Source of the DNA: Clostridiales bacterium
Lineage (GTDB): Bacteria > Bacillota > Clostridia > Oscillospirales > CAG-272
Assembly (NCBI GenBank): GCA_016282315.1
Contig: JAEEKG010000084.1
Span: forward strand, 1 to 42,041
Length of the DNA stretch: 42,041 bases
Direction of reading: 5' to 3'
The position numbers were made by a program, and so were the translations under genes. The notes beneath the pieces were generated by a model. The model was not told the DNA's origin. It saw only the letters and a program-made list of their open reading frames with translations, and ran no database searches. This document shows, piece after piece, positions 7,857 to 15,788 of this stretch; position 1 is the first letter of the stretch; every line of letters starts with the position of its first letter.

Positions 7857-8183
7857 ATGGGATTAACAATTAACATATATTACAAAGGCAAAAATGGGTC
7901 TGCCCACGCTTTTGCAAAAGAAATGATAGAAAGCGGTATAGTAGAAAAAATCCGCAAAGAAAAAGGCAATATTCGATACGAGTATTTCTATCCGTTGGAT
8001 GATTCTGAAACTATTCTTCTTATAGATACTTGGAAGGATCAACAGGCCTTGGATATGCATCATAATTCGAAGATCATGTCATCAATCGAAAAGTTACGTG
8101 AAAAATACGATTTGCACATGGTGGTAGAAAGATATGTGCAAGCAGATATTAATGATTCTGATGTAATATTCATGAGGAAATAG
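7857..8183 (+). CDS. ABM-family monooxygenase (putative quinol monooxygenase)
   Basis: The 108-residue protein has the size and layout of the dimeric alpha/beta antibiotic-biosynthesis-monooxygenase fold. It starts with INIYYKGKNGSAHAFAKEM, has a middle YEYFYPLDDSETILLIDTWKD strand pair, then ALDMHHNSKIM and a final EKYDLHMVVERYV strand. YgiN-like members oxidise quinols or help detoxify quinones. It is the second gene in the redox operon, 15 bases after the reductase, which fits a paired quinone or flavin redox step. The fold is well supported; the substrate is not. Confidence 0.8.
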   Translation: MGLTINIYYKGKNGSAHAFAKEMIESGIVEKIRKEKGNIRYEYFYPLDDSETILLIDTWKDQQALDMHHNSKIMSSIEKLREKYDLHMVVERYVQADINDSDVIFMRK

Positions 8184-8196
8184 AGGGGATTATTCA

Positions 8197-9195
8197 ATGA
8201 GAAAAACGTTATCAATTATTATAGTCTTTTGTCTTTTTACAATGGTATTAGTTTCGTGTAGAAAGACAAACACAAACAATAATACAAACAACACATCATC
8301 ACTTGTGTCTGAAAACAATACAAAACTTGAAGAGACAGACAAACCAATATATAACAAAAATGATATTTTGGTAGTGTTCTTTTCTGCAACAGGTACAACA
8401 AAAGGAGTTGCACAAAAAATTGCAGATATAACAGGAGCAGATTTGAAGGAAATTGTTCCTGAAATTGCATATACTTCAGCCGATTTGAATTACGGAAACA
8501 GTGAGAGCAGGGCAACAAAAGAGCAAAATACTCAAAGCGCTCGACCTAAAATGAAAGAAAATATTTCTATTGAAGGCTACAAAACCATTTATCTGGGCTA
8601 TCCCATATGGTGGGGTCAAGCTCCGAGAATCATGAGCACTTTTGTAGAAAATAGTGATTTTACGGGAGTGACAGTTATTCCTTTCTGCACTTCAGGATCA
8701 AGCGATATTGGGCAAAGTGATGACAAGTTGGCAGAACAGGCAAATGGCGGTGAATGGGTTCAAGGAAAACGCTTTTCATCAAATGCTTCAGTAGAACAAA
8801 TTCAGGAGTGGATCAATGAGATGAATAATCAGTATACAAAAAAACAAATGATTTTGAAGATAAATAACACTGAAGTACCTGTGACATGGGAAAGCAACAA
8901 TTCTGTTAACGCTTTAGCCGAATTGGTTTCTTCAAAGGAAATGGTCATAAATATGTCAATGTATGGAGGCTTTGAACAAGTCGGATCTTTGGGTGCCGAT
9001 TTGCCGAGAAACGACAAACAAACTACAACAAATTATGGTGATATAGTTCTGTATTCGGGAAATCAGATAGTAATTTTCTATGGCAGCAATTCCTGGAGCT
9101 ACACTCGACTGGGACATATTAATTTGTCAGAACAAGAAATGACAGACTTGTTATCCAATGGAAATGTGAGTATTAATTTAAAAATTTCACAATAA
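8197..9195 (+). CDS. Lipoprotein with flavodoxin domain and cyclophilin-like domain
   Basis: A signal with lipobox LVSC puts Cys21 at the membrane, followed by an Asn/Thr-rich tether (about 22-48). A flavodoxin domain (about 55-210) follows. It has the FMN phosphate loop [13 protein letters not shown] and the ring-binding [11 protein letters not shown] cyclophilin-like beta-barrel domain (about 218-332) ends the protein, starting [17 protein letters not shown] and containing the MYGGFEQVG and [18 protein letters not shown] strands. The family architecture is known from gut anaerobes with unknown substrates. Being extracytoplasmic, it would pass electrons outside the membrane. It lies 13 bases after the ABM gene and 13 before the MBL-rubredoxin gene. 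Confidence 0.85.
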   Translation: MRKTLSIIIVFCLFTMVLVSCRKTNTNNNTNNTSSLVSENNTKLEETDKPIYNKNDILVVFFSATGTTKGVAQKIADITGADLKEIVPEIAYTSADLNYGNSESRATKEQNTQSARPKMKENISIEGYKTIYLGYPIWWGQAPRIMSTFVENSDFTGVTVIPFCTSGSSDIGQSDDKLAEQANGGEWVQGKRFSSNASVEQIQEWINEMNNQYTKKQMILKINNTEVPVTWESNNSVNALAELVSSKEMVINMSMYGGFEQVGSLGADLPRNDKQTTTNYGDIVLYSGNQIVIFYGSNSWSYTRLGHINLSEQEMTDLLSNGNVSINLKISQ

Positions 9196-9208
9196 AAGGA
9201 GGAAGGCA

Positions 9209-10147
9209 ATGATTATTAAAGCAGTCAAATTCAGAAAAGACGGATTCTATTCTCAGCCATTTGCTTTTGGAGGAGAAGATGGTATTGAGAAATACGACAA
9301 AAATGTTCGATATCGCGGCAGTTTACAGAACTACCTTATTGACACAGGCAAAGAAGTCATTTTGGTAGATACGGGGCTTCCTTGCGGTACACCAGAGGAA
9401 GCGCCTGATGAAAACAATCTGGCATACACTGGTAAAGATATATGTTCATACATGGATGCGCTGAAAGCAATTGGGTATAGTGCAGAACAAGTATCAAAAA
9501 TACTTCTGACTCACAAGCATGCAGATCATTCCGGAGAACTCAAATCTTTTCCAAATGCAAAAATATACGTAAACGAAGAAGAAATATCTGCTGATGAATT
9601 GAAAGGTTTGAATAACATAGTTCCTGTATCATTCACTGATGGTGCATATTACAATTTCCCACAAAGTCAAAAGATTTGTGACGGAATATATTACATCAGA
9701 GCAAAAGGACACACAAAAGGAAACAGTATTGTTATAGTAGAAGATGAAGGACTCTTCTACATGCTTCATGGCGATATAACATATGTTGATGAAGCGCTTT
9801 ATCAAAACAAACTTTCGGTTGTATATGAGGATAGAGAAGAGGCGAGAAAAACCTTTGACCGAGTTCGTGAATTTGTTTCGAAACATCCGACAGTATATTG
9901 TGGAACACATACTCCTCAAGGATATGAGAATCTTGAAGGAAAGATTGTAGTCGATTTGAGTAATCCTCCGGAAACTATTCCAGCAGGAGAAATAGTATTC
10001 AAAACAGCTTCAGGAAAGTATGTATGTTCAATTTGTGGATATGTGTATGACCCGGCTGAAAACAACGGAGTTGCGTTCGAGGATTTACCTGATGACTGGA
10101 GATGTCCTCGATGCAAACAGCCTAAAGAAAAATTCAACAAAGCGTAG
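9209..10147 (+). CDS. Metallo-beta-lactamase-fold hydrolase fused to rubredoxin
   Basis: The N-terminal part (about 1-250) is a lactonase-like MBL domain with a full metal set: HKHADH (His102, His104, Asp106, His107), His168, Asp189 in HGDITY, and His234. The C-terminal 43 residues are a rubredoxin with two CxxC pairs (Cys273/276 and Cys299/302) and the usual [10 protein letters not shown] and PDDWRCPRC segments. Flavodiiron NO/O2 reductases also combine MBL and rubredoxin, but they use an HxExD ligand set and a flavodoxin domain. Here the ligands are HxHxDH, and the flavodoxin is on the neighbouring gene. AAAGGAGG precedes the ATG. It is the last gene of the redox operon. The reaction is unknown. 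Confidence 0.88.
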   Translation: MIIKAVKFRKDGFYSQPFAFGGEDGIEKYDKNVRYRGSLQNYLIDTGKEVILVDTGLPCGTPEEAPDENNLAYTGKDICSYMDALKAIGYSAEQVSKILLTHKHADHSGELKSFPNAKIYVNEEEISADELKGLNNIVPVSFTDGAYYNFPQSQKICDGIYYIRAKGHTKGNSIVIVEDEGLFYMLHGDITYVDEALYQNKLSVVYEDREEARKTFDRVREFVSKHPTVYCGTHTPQGYENLEGKIVVDLSNPPETIPAGEIVFKTASGKYVCSICGYVYDPAENNGVAFEDLPDDWRCPRCKQPKEKFNKA

Positions 10148-10163
10148 TTTGATAAGAAAAAAC

Positions 10164-10191
10164 TTGTAATGAAGCCAAAAAAATGTATAAT
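10164..10191 (+). promoter_or_regulatory. Sigma-A-type promoter for the second lipoprotein
   Basis: TTGTAA (10164-10169) and TATAAT (10186-10191) are separated by 16 bases, with a start predicted near 10198. The leader to the ATG at 10293 is about 95 bases. Confidence 0.55.
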
Positions 10192-10292
10192 GTACTTGTA
10201 ACGGTCACATCAATCTGCGCTTTCAAGTTTTTTGAATCGCTTGACAATTGAAATTTAGAGTGATTGTGGGAAAAGTAATACAGGGGGGAAAA

Positions 10293-10721
10293 ATGAAAAG
10301 AGTAATTAGTTTAGTTGTTTTAGTAGTTATGGTATTTAGTTTGTCATCATGCTTTTTATCAAATAACTATTCAGCTTCTTCAATGAAGTCAGGACTTGAA
10401 AAAGCAGGCTTTTCTGTTGTTGAAAATCCTTATATATCAAGTTTAGATTACAAGGATGCTAAAGGTTTGCAGAAAGTTGTTTACGGATATAAAACAGTTA
10501 ACGGCGAAGAAGTTGGCGTTTTATTGTTCGTATTTGACAGCATAGATAACGTAAGTGCTTTCACAGATGCTTCAAGTGAGAGATTAGGTGTTATCAACGA
10601 TTGGGCTAGAAAACATGCATCAAATGAAGAGGGTGGTTTCGTAGGAACTGCCAACAACGTTTTCTGGGCAGGAGACAAAGAAGGTAGAATCGCTGCAGGT
10701 ATCAAATTGTTGACAGACTGA
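10293..10721 (+). CDS. Predicted lipoprotein of unknown function
   Basis: The ATG at 10293 follows AGGGGGG closely and gives a clean lipoprotein signal (MKRVISLVVLVVMVFSLSSC) with lipobox LSSC and Cys20 as the anchor. Upstream in-frame ATG 10248 lacks this logic. The mature part of about 120 residues has the pattern SMKSGLEKAGFSVVENPYIS and later strands. No family comes to mind beyond small clostridial lipoproteins with a helix followed by beta strands. It has its own promoter and terminator and is thus a single-gene unit between the redox operon and the cyclic-di-GMP genes. Confidence 0.75.
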   Translation: MKRVISLVVLVVMVFSLSSCFLSNNYSASSMKSGLEKAGFSVVENPYISSLDYKDAKGLQKVVYGYKTVNGEEVGVLLFVFDSIDNVSAFTDASSERLGVINDWARKHASNEEGGFVGTANNVFWAGDKEGRIAAGIKLLTD

Positions 10722-10749
10722 TAATCGACGATTAATATCAAGCTAATAT

Positions 10750-10806
10750 GGCAGGTTTATAGACAAATCCATGTTTTCAGATTGTCTAAAAGCCTGCCTT
10801 GTTTTT
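10750..10806 (+). terminator. Rho-independent terminator after the lipoprotein
   Basis: GGCAGGTTTATAGACAAAT pairs with ATTGTCTAAAAGCCTGCC with a few mismatches around the loop CCATGTTTTCAG. A T-rich tail (TTGTTTTTTG) follows from 10799. Confidence 0.75.
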
Positions 10807-10851
10807 TGTTACAATTGCCAAGAAAAAAGAGGTTTAACAAATTATTTGTGC

Positions 10852-10881
10852 TTGATATAATTTTCATAATAGGTGTATAAT
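10852..10881 (+). promoter_or_regulatory. Promoter reading into the EAL remnant
   Basis: TTGATA (10852-10857) and TATAAT (10876-10881) lie 18 bases apart. The predicted start is close to or within the degraded EAL segment. It may now drive the diguanylate cyclase at 11203 through a leader of about 310 bases. Confidence 0.4.
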
Positions 10882-10909
10882 AATACGTACTCAAAATATT
10901 TTCTTTTAA

Positions 10910-11086
10910 GATAAGATGCTTTATGATTGAGAAATCATTCAATCAATCACAGAACTTTCTGAGTCGTTCAATATGATGGTTATAGCTTAATATGTCGAGG
11001 ATTAAGAATCCAAAAAGACATTGCATGAAATAGGGTGTGATTGTTATCAGGGATACATCTACTCCAAAGCTGAGCCCATAGAATAA
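10910..11086 (+). pseudogene. Decayed C-terminus of an EAL-domain cyclic-di-GMP phosphodiesterase
   Basis: A single reading frame, interrupted by stops at 10928, 10988 and 11003, still spells the end of an EAL domain. It has Asp-Lys (10910-10915, the DK of the metal-region motif), then EIIQSITELSESFNMMVIA. Next comes a stop where AEGVE would have its first Glu, and then HEIGCDCYQGYIYSKAEPIE before the final TAA. EAL enzymes degrade cyclic di-GMP. The stops fit simple base changes from GAA or GAG, and no frameshift is needed. The N-terminal two thirds are gone: the lipoprotein terminator lies only about 100 bases upstream. It sits directly before two GGDEF genes, so the locus once probably encoded both synthesis and breakdown. 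Confidence 0.75.
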
Positions 11087-11102
11087 AAGTTGGTCGTTTT
11101 GA

Positions 11103-11120
11103 ATATAACAATAGTTATAT
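11103..11120. repeat. 7-4-7 inverted repeat upstream of the first diguanylate cyclase
   Basis: ATATAAC and GTTATAT are perfect arms around AATA, 83 bases before the ATG at 11203. It may be an operator or a chance AT-rich palindrome. Confidence 0.3.
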
Positions 11121-11202
11121 CGTGTCTATTTGTTTTGCACATAGCCGATTTGTAGAATAAAAAACATTTTTGTTAATCGTTTACAACAAAAGGAGAATTA
11201 CT

Positions 11203-12924
11203 ATGAAACCAGCTAGTTTTGACAATTTATCTTTTGTTATCGGATTGGATCACGTTATCCAGAACTATAATAAACCCGCTAAAGAAACCTTTCCCAAAAT
11301 AGAAAAAGGGTGTCATTGTTATGAGGCAATGAGGGGGTATTCTTCACCATGCCCTGATTGCCCGATTTACGGAAAAGACGGTAAGGGTAATTTGCTTTAT
11401 AATGTTCCTGGAACCGATAAAAAGTATTATGCATCTTTTTCTAACATCACATTAAATGATGGATCAGACGGTTATATTGTTTCTGCAAGCGAATCGGATT
11501 ACGAAAAAGATAAAAGAGATTTTGAAATAGATCAACTGCTTCACAAGGCTGAGATTTTCCGTAAGGCAAACTATAACTGTGCTTATTGTTATTTTGATGT
11601 CAACCTGACAAAGAATCTATTGACATCAGATTTGGTCGAAGTTGTAGATGAAGTTGAATATAAATTGGATATGACAACAAGAGGTTTTACGTATCCTATT
11701 AAATTTACAGATTACACGAAGTGGTTCCACGATCTGAAGGTCATATCAGATAAAGAAGAATATGAAGATATGACAAATCGTGAAAAACTCATTGAAAGAT
11801 ACAATCAGGGTATCACAAGTGCAAGTCTTATTTTCAGAGCAAGATCTACATCCGGTTATCTGACATGGCATAAACACAGCATATACATGTACAAGGTAAA
11901 AGGAAATGATGATTTGTTTGCAATTTACGTTTTGAGAGATATTGCTTTCAAGGTAATCAATGAAGACAATACACGTAAAAACGAAGACATCGTAAGAATT
12001 CTTGCAAATGAATATGCAACCGTTCTTTATGTAGATGTGTTAACAGGTGTGGTTTCAAGTTGTAAATTGCCTAAATCCTGGGATGCAAGTCTGAAAAAGG
12101 ATATAAGCGACAAACCTTTTACTGAGGTGTGGAGAAAGTACATAAAACTTTATGTAAAGAATTCTGATGCTGAAAAAATGTCTAAATTGTTAGACAAAGA
12201 ATACATGACTCAGTATTTTGAGAATAAAACAAATCTGTCTTTTGTTTTTAGAATGGGAACAGAGAGTGAGTTCAAATACTATGAACTAAAAGTTGTTAAA
12301 GCAAACGAAGGCGATTTGAAAGCGTTGGTTGTAGGTATGGCAGATAAAGATGAAGAAATTCGTTCTGCCAATGAAATGCAGAAACAGCTTGAAACAGCTC
12401 TCGTTCTTGCCCAAAATGACGCTCTTACAAATGTCCGCAATCGTACAGGGTATGATATGTGTGAAAGACAAATCAATGCAGAACTCGAAAAAGGCAATGC
12501 TGATGGATTTGCCGTTATCATGTTCGACGTGAATGGTCTTAAGATGGTAAATGATGCTTATGGTCACGATAAGGGCGACCAGATGCTGATAAATGCATGT
12601 AAGATTATTTGTGATGTGTTTAAACACAGTTCAGTATTCAGACTTGGCGGAGATGAGTTTGTTGCTGTTGTAAGAGGGAAAGATTATGACAAGTGCAACT
12701 CATTGCTGCAAAAACTTCGTGATATAGTTACAGAAAACGAAGAAAAAGATGGACCTGCATATGAAAATGTGTCTATGGCCAGCGGAATGGCGATATATAA
12801 TCCGAAAATAGATAAGTACGTATACGACGTATTTATGAGAGCTGATGAAGCTATGTATGAGAATAAAAATCATATGAAGGTTCTGAGAGCTAAGAGAAAC
12901 CTGCAAAGAAGAAACAGAGGTTGA
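11203..12924 (+). CDS. Diguanylate cyclase with Cys-rich PAS-like domain
   Basis: This makes cyclic di-GMP from two GTP. The GGDEF active site is intact (residues 482-486, in FRLGGDEF), within a full domain starting near LTNVRNRTGYD. The product-inhibition site (RxxD five residues before GGDEF) is absent. The N-terminus is a short PAS-like domain with CHCY and PCPDCP (Cys37, Cys39, Cys50, Cys53), a pattern seen in many clostridial GGDEF proteins. It may bind metal or sense redox state. A second, weaker PAS-like region fills about 100-400. No membrane segment is seen. The ATG at 11203 has AGGAGA upstream; the earlier TTG at 11170 is unsupported. The sensory role is inference. Confidence 0.9.
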   Translation: MKPASFDNLSFVIGLDHVIQNYNKPAKETFPKIEKGCHCYEAMRGYSSPCPDCPIYGKDGKGNLLYNVPGTDKKYYASFSNITLNDGSDGYIVSASESDYEKDKRDFEIDQLLHKAEIFRKANYNCAYCYFDVNLTKNLLTSDLVEVVDEVEYKLDMTTRGFTYPIKFTDYTKWFHDLKVISDKEEYEDMTNREKLIERYNQGITSASLIFRARSTSGYLTWHKHSIYMYKVKGNDDLFAIYVLRDIAFKVINEDNTRKNEDIVRILANEYATVLYVDVLTGVVSSCKLPKSWDASLKKDISDKPFTEVWRKYIKLYVKNSDAEKMSKLLDKEYMTQYFENKTNLSFVFRMGTESEFKYYELKVVKANEGDLKALVVGMADKDEEIRSANEMQKQLETALVLAQNDALTNVRNRTGYDMCERQINAELEKGNADGFAVIMFDVNGLKMVNDAYGHDKGDQMLINACKIICDVFKHSSVFRLGGDEFVAVVRGKDYDKCNSLLQKLRDIVTENEEKDGPAYENVSMASGMAIYNPKIDKYVYDVFMRADEAMYENKNHMKVLRAKRNLQRRNRG

Positions 12925-12993
12925 GTCAATAGTTTTACTGCATAGTAAGATTTTTCTGCTTTGCAAACTTTCTTCATTAATGGGAGTATTCCA

Positions 12994-14073
12994 ATGATTA
13001 AAGATTTCATTTTGCAAAACTGGGCTACAATTCTTGTAGTTGTTGCTTTTGCAATATTGCTAAAAACAACTGTCTTTTTGGAACGAAAAGTCATAAACAG
13101 GATGTTTTTGTTAATCACAATGATTTTTGTGCTGTCGATTATTGTGTTCTTTGAGTTTTATTTTGGTGATCAAGGCACAAACAAAGAACTAAGAGTAGTG
13201 CTGATGGCAATCAGGTATAGTGCTACACCTTTTATAATTGCAATGGTAATGTATACACTTGTCAAGAAAGCTCCTTGGTATATATTCACCCCTGCGATGG
13301 TGTTTGCGATACTTAATTTCATTTCCATATTCACTGGCATTGTTTTTGGCTTGGATGAGAAAGGCAATCTGGTAAGAGGAGCGCTTGGATATTTGCCATA
13401 TATAGCGGTGGGAGTATATAGTTTCTTTTTGGTATTTATCCTCATTAAACAAAGTAATAAGCAAGCAACTGAAATCATTCCGATAATGTTTTTGTGTTTT
13501 GCCTTTGCCTCGGGATTGGTTTTGCCTTTTGTTCTCGGCAAGAATTATTCTCAGATTTTCTGTACAACAATAGTAATTGCATTGTTTGTCTATTATGTCT
13601 TTTCAATTCTGCAAATTACAAAGAAAGACCCACTTACCGGCCTTTTGAATCGTCAGGCATACTATGCGACAATTGAAGACAACCCTAAAGATATAACTGC
13701 GATTGTATCCATAGATATGAATGGATTAAAGCCTATTAATGACACTAAAGGGCATGCCGAAGGCGATAACGCCATAGTAACTTTGTCACTTTGCTTTTTG
13801 CGTGCTGCAAAAGCCAAACAATTGGTTTTCAGAGTCGGTGGAGATGAATTTGTTGTTGTGTGCCGCAGAACAAGTGAAGACGAAGTTAAACTATTTGTTG
13901 ATTTAGTTCAAAAATATGTATCTGAAACTGATTATAGCTGCGCAATTGGTTATAGTTATTCATCTGATGGCTCTAAGTCAATAGATGAAATGCTCTTGGA
14001 ATCAGACAAGATGATGTATGCTCAAAAAGCATTGCATTACGCCAAATTAGGCGTAGTGAGAAATCACGACTAG
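12994..14073 (+). CDS. Membrane-bound diguanylate cyclase
   Basis: About seven hydrophobic segments fill residues 5-210 and are followed by a GGDEF domain (about 215-359) that starts DPLTGLLNRQAYY. It has an intact active site FRVGGDEF (282-286). The inhibitory RxxD site is missing, as in the preceding cyclase. The membrane part probably senses a ligand or membrane state; I recognise no named sensor family. I chose the ATG at 12994, with GGGAG seven bases upstream, over 12961. It follows the first cyclase after 69 bases with no terminator between, so both may be cotranscribed. No intact EAL or HD-GYP gene is in the window. Confidence 0.88.
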   Translation: MIKDFILQNWATILVVVAFAILLKTTVFLERKVINRMFLLITMIFVLSIIVFFEFYFGDQGTNKELRVVLMAIRYSATPFIIAMVMYTLVKKAPWYIFTPAMVFAILNFISIFTGIVFGLDEKGNLVRGALGYLPYIAVGVYSFFLVFILIKQSNKQATEIIPIMFLCFAFASGLVLPFVLGKNYSQIFCTTIVIALFVYYVFSILQITKKDPLTGLLNRQAYYATIEDNPKDITAIVSIDMNGLKPINDTKGHAEGDNAIVTLSLCFLRAAKAKQLVFRVGGDEFVVVCRRTSEDEVKLFVDLVQKYVSETDYSCAIGYSYSSDGSKSIDEMLLESDKMMYAQKALHYAKLGVVRNHD

Positions 14074-14104
14074 TGTTATTAACGATTTTTTACGGAGAAG
14101 AGAT

Positions 14105-14620
14105 ATGGAATTTACCGAAGTTTTGAAAAACAGGTATTCGTGTAAAAAGTATTCGGATAAACAAGTGAGTAAGGAAGCACTCGAAGAAATTGTAAATGCT
14201 TCAAGAACTGCTCCGACTGCAAAGAATTTACAGGAGCATAGAATCCATGTCTACCAGTCAAAAGAAAAACTTGCCTTGATAGACAGTGTAACACCGTGCA
14301 GATACAACGCACCGACAGTTATCGTTGTCGCGTTTGACAAAGACAATGTTTTTGTATATCCCGGAGAAAAGAGAGATTCAGGTGTAGAGGATGCTACAAT
14401 CGTTGCAACTCACTTGATGCTCGCTGCTCAAAATGCAGGAGTGGATAGTTGTTGGGTAAATTTTTTTGATCCAGACAAACTTAAAAAAGCGCTCGATTTG
14501 CCGGAAAATGAAGAAGTGCTTATGATTTTGGACCTGGGTTATTCAGCAAATGGCTATAATCCTATGCCAAATCACTCAATCAGAAAAGATTTATCTGAAA
14601 CAGTATCTTTTGAAAAATGA
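14105..14620 (+). CDS. Nitroreductase-family protein
   Basis: This is an FMN-dependent NAD(P)H oxidoreductase of the nitroreductase fold, here 171 residues (short subfamily). The N-terminal NRYSCKKYSDKQVSKEALEEI and SRTAPTAKNLQ segments hold the FMN phosphate contacts. The middle THLMLAAQNAGVDSCWVN stretch is the usual dimer and flavin helix. It begins 31 bases after the second cyclase and ends at a terminator, so it may be the last gene of that transcript. The natural electron acceptor is unknown. Confidence 0.9.
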   Translation: MEFTEVLKNRYSCKKYSDKQVSKEALEEIVNASRTAPTAKNLQEHRIHVYQSKEKLALIDSVTPCRYNAPTVIVVAFDKDNVFVYPGEKRDSGVEDATIVATHLMLAAQNAGVDSCWVNFFDPDKLKKALDLPENEEVLMILDLGYSANGYNPMPNHSIRKDLSETVSFEK

Positions 14621-14635
14621 CTATATAACAAACGA

Positions 14636-14668
14636 GGACACTTGCCAAAGAAGGTAAGTGCCCTTTTG
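14636..14668 (+). terminator. Terminator after the nitroreductase gene
   Basis: GGACACTTGCC pairs with GGTAAGTGCCC around AAAGAA, with one mismatch and one wobble, followed by TTTTG. The opposing gene ends at 14685, so it may serve both directions. Confidence 0.6.
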
Positions 14669-14684
14669 AATATATTCATATTTT

Positions 14685-15608
14685 TCAGAAAAAAAGCCTT
14701 ACGTCATTGAATTCTCCGTGAAGCTCTTCATAATCTTGTCCGAGATAACAAGCAAAACTGCTGATGTGTTCAAATCCTTTTTCTTTGTAATAACTTATGC
14801 TGTCATGAACGTTATTGTAATCTACGACAAGTTTTTTGGGAGGCTTTTGCCAATTTGAAAAGAATGAGTTGTCATACCAGTACTCAAGAACCTTGGAATC
14901 CTTTTTCCCGAATAAACTGAGCAAATCACTTTGCTTAGTCTTTTCTTCTTCGGAAATCATTCTTGAGGATTCTTTCATGTCTCTTTCAAAAGGAGCATAC
15001 TCGACAAAAATACCTTTTGCAGGTTTGACTTTTTTAGGTGGAACAGATGTGTTGAAATATGCTAGATATGCCAGTTTTGCGTCAGGAAAATCCTTTTGTA
15101 TTTCCGAGAGCATTCTGTTCATGACCATTAGTTGCTGATCCGACGGGGAAAGGGAAGAACACTTTTTGCAATGGCAGTGGCTGTCTTTTTTGTCATCAAG
15201 CCAGAAATAGAAGTTGTGACTGCTTTTGTACAGTTTTTTTGCCAATTCTTTTGCTCTTTTGGCGACAATGTCCATAGCTTCTTCACTTGAAACGCAGAAA
15301 TTCAGATCAGGAGTTCTTTCTCCATTTTCATTCATTCTGAAATACTCGGGATTAGTTTCAAACATGTCTCTGGGCATAAGATATGAGCCGCAGTGCATTT
15401 CATATTCGATTTTTAATCCCATACTTTCTGCATAATCTATCTTGTCTTGGAATTCTTTTGTATCCATGTCAGAGAGCATTTTTTCGAGATTGAGATGAGC
15501 CCTGTATCCTCCAACGGGGTGAAGACCAAGACAATCAATATTGTTATCTATGAGCCTGTCTATCCATTTTTTGCTCAATTCTTCAGGGTGTATCAGCAGA
15601 CTTGTCAT
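14685..15608 (-). CDS. DUF4838 domain protein, glycosidase-like TIM barrel
   Basis: The 307-residue protein shows the DUF4838 pattern: NLNFCVSSEEAMDIVAKRA, then FYFWLDDKKDSHCHCKKCSS with a CHCKKC cluster, then KLAYLAYFNTSVPPKKVKP and VEYAPFERD. DUF4838 is found in carbohydrate-active proteins and is thought to be a glycosidase-like barrel; its reaction is not established. The Cys/His cluster could bind a metal. There is no signal peptide, so it is likely cytoplasmic. AAAGGA precedes the ATG, and a clear promoter lies upstream. It is divergent from the M24 peptidase gene. Confidence 0.8.
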   Translation of the reverse strand: MTSLLIHPEELSKKWIDRLIDNNIDCLGLHPVGGYRAHLNLEKMLSDMDTKEFQDKIDYAESMGLKIEYEMHCGSYLMPRDMFETNPEYFRMNENGERTPDLNFCVSSEEAMDIVAKRAKELAKKLYKSSHNFYFWLDDKKDSHCHCKKCSSLSPSDQQLMVMNRMLSEIQKDFPDAKLAYLAYFNTSVPPKKVKPAKGIFVEYAPFERDMKESSRMISEEEKTKQSDLLSLFGKKDSKVLEYWYDNSFFSNWQKPPKKLVVDYNNVHDSISYYKEKGFEHISSFACYLGQDYEELHGEFNDVRLFF

Positions 15609-15643
15609 ATACTATTCCTTTTGTTGATAGTTTTTACAAAGAT

Positions 15644-15672
15644 ATTGTAACAAAACTGATTGTTTTTGACAA
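15644..15672 (-). promoter_or_regulatory. Promoter of the DUF4838 gene
   Basis: On the minus strand, TTGTCA (15667-15672) is followed by 17 bases and TACAAT (15644-15649). The start would be near 15637, about 30 bases before the ATG. Confidence 0.6.
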
Positions 15673-15680
15673 GATTGTCA
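15667..15680. promoter_or_regulatory. Palindrome over the -35 box, possible operator
   Basis: TGACAAGATTGTCA is a perfect 6-2-6 inverted repeat whose left arm is the -35 box of the DUF4838 promoter. A repressor bound here would block that promoter and lies about 40 bases from the -35 of the divergent promoter. Confidence 0.45.
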
Positions 15681-15719
15681 CTTTTTGTTGGCTTTTGAAA
15701 TAATATAGAAAAAGCGTGA

Positions 15720-15748
15720 TTGTAAAAAAGAAAAATAATATGTATAAT
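15720..15748 (+). promoter_or_regulatory. Promoter of the M24 peptidase gene
   Basis: TTGTAA (15720-15725), 17 bases, TATAAT (15743-15748). The start is predicted near 15755, about 34 bases before the ATG at 15789. Confidence 0.65.
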
Positions 15749-15788
15749 ATGCGTGTATATTTTTTTATGAAGAAACTTGGTGAAATTA

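Noticed and set aside
9209-10147. MBL-rubredoxin protein as a flavodiiron NO/O2 reductase
   Set aside because: The ligand motif is HxHxDH rather than the diiron HxExD, and no flavodoxin domain is present in the chain.
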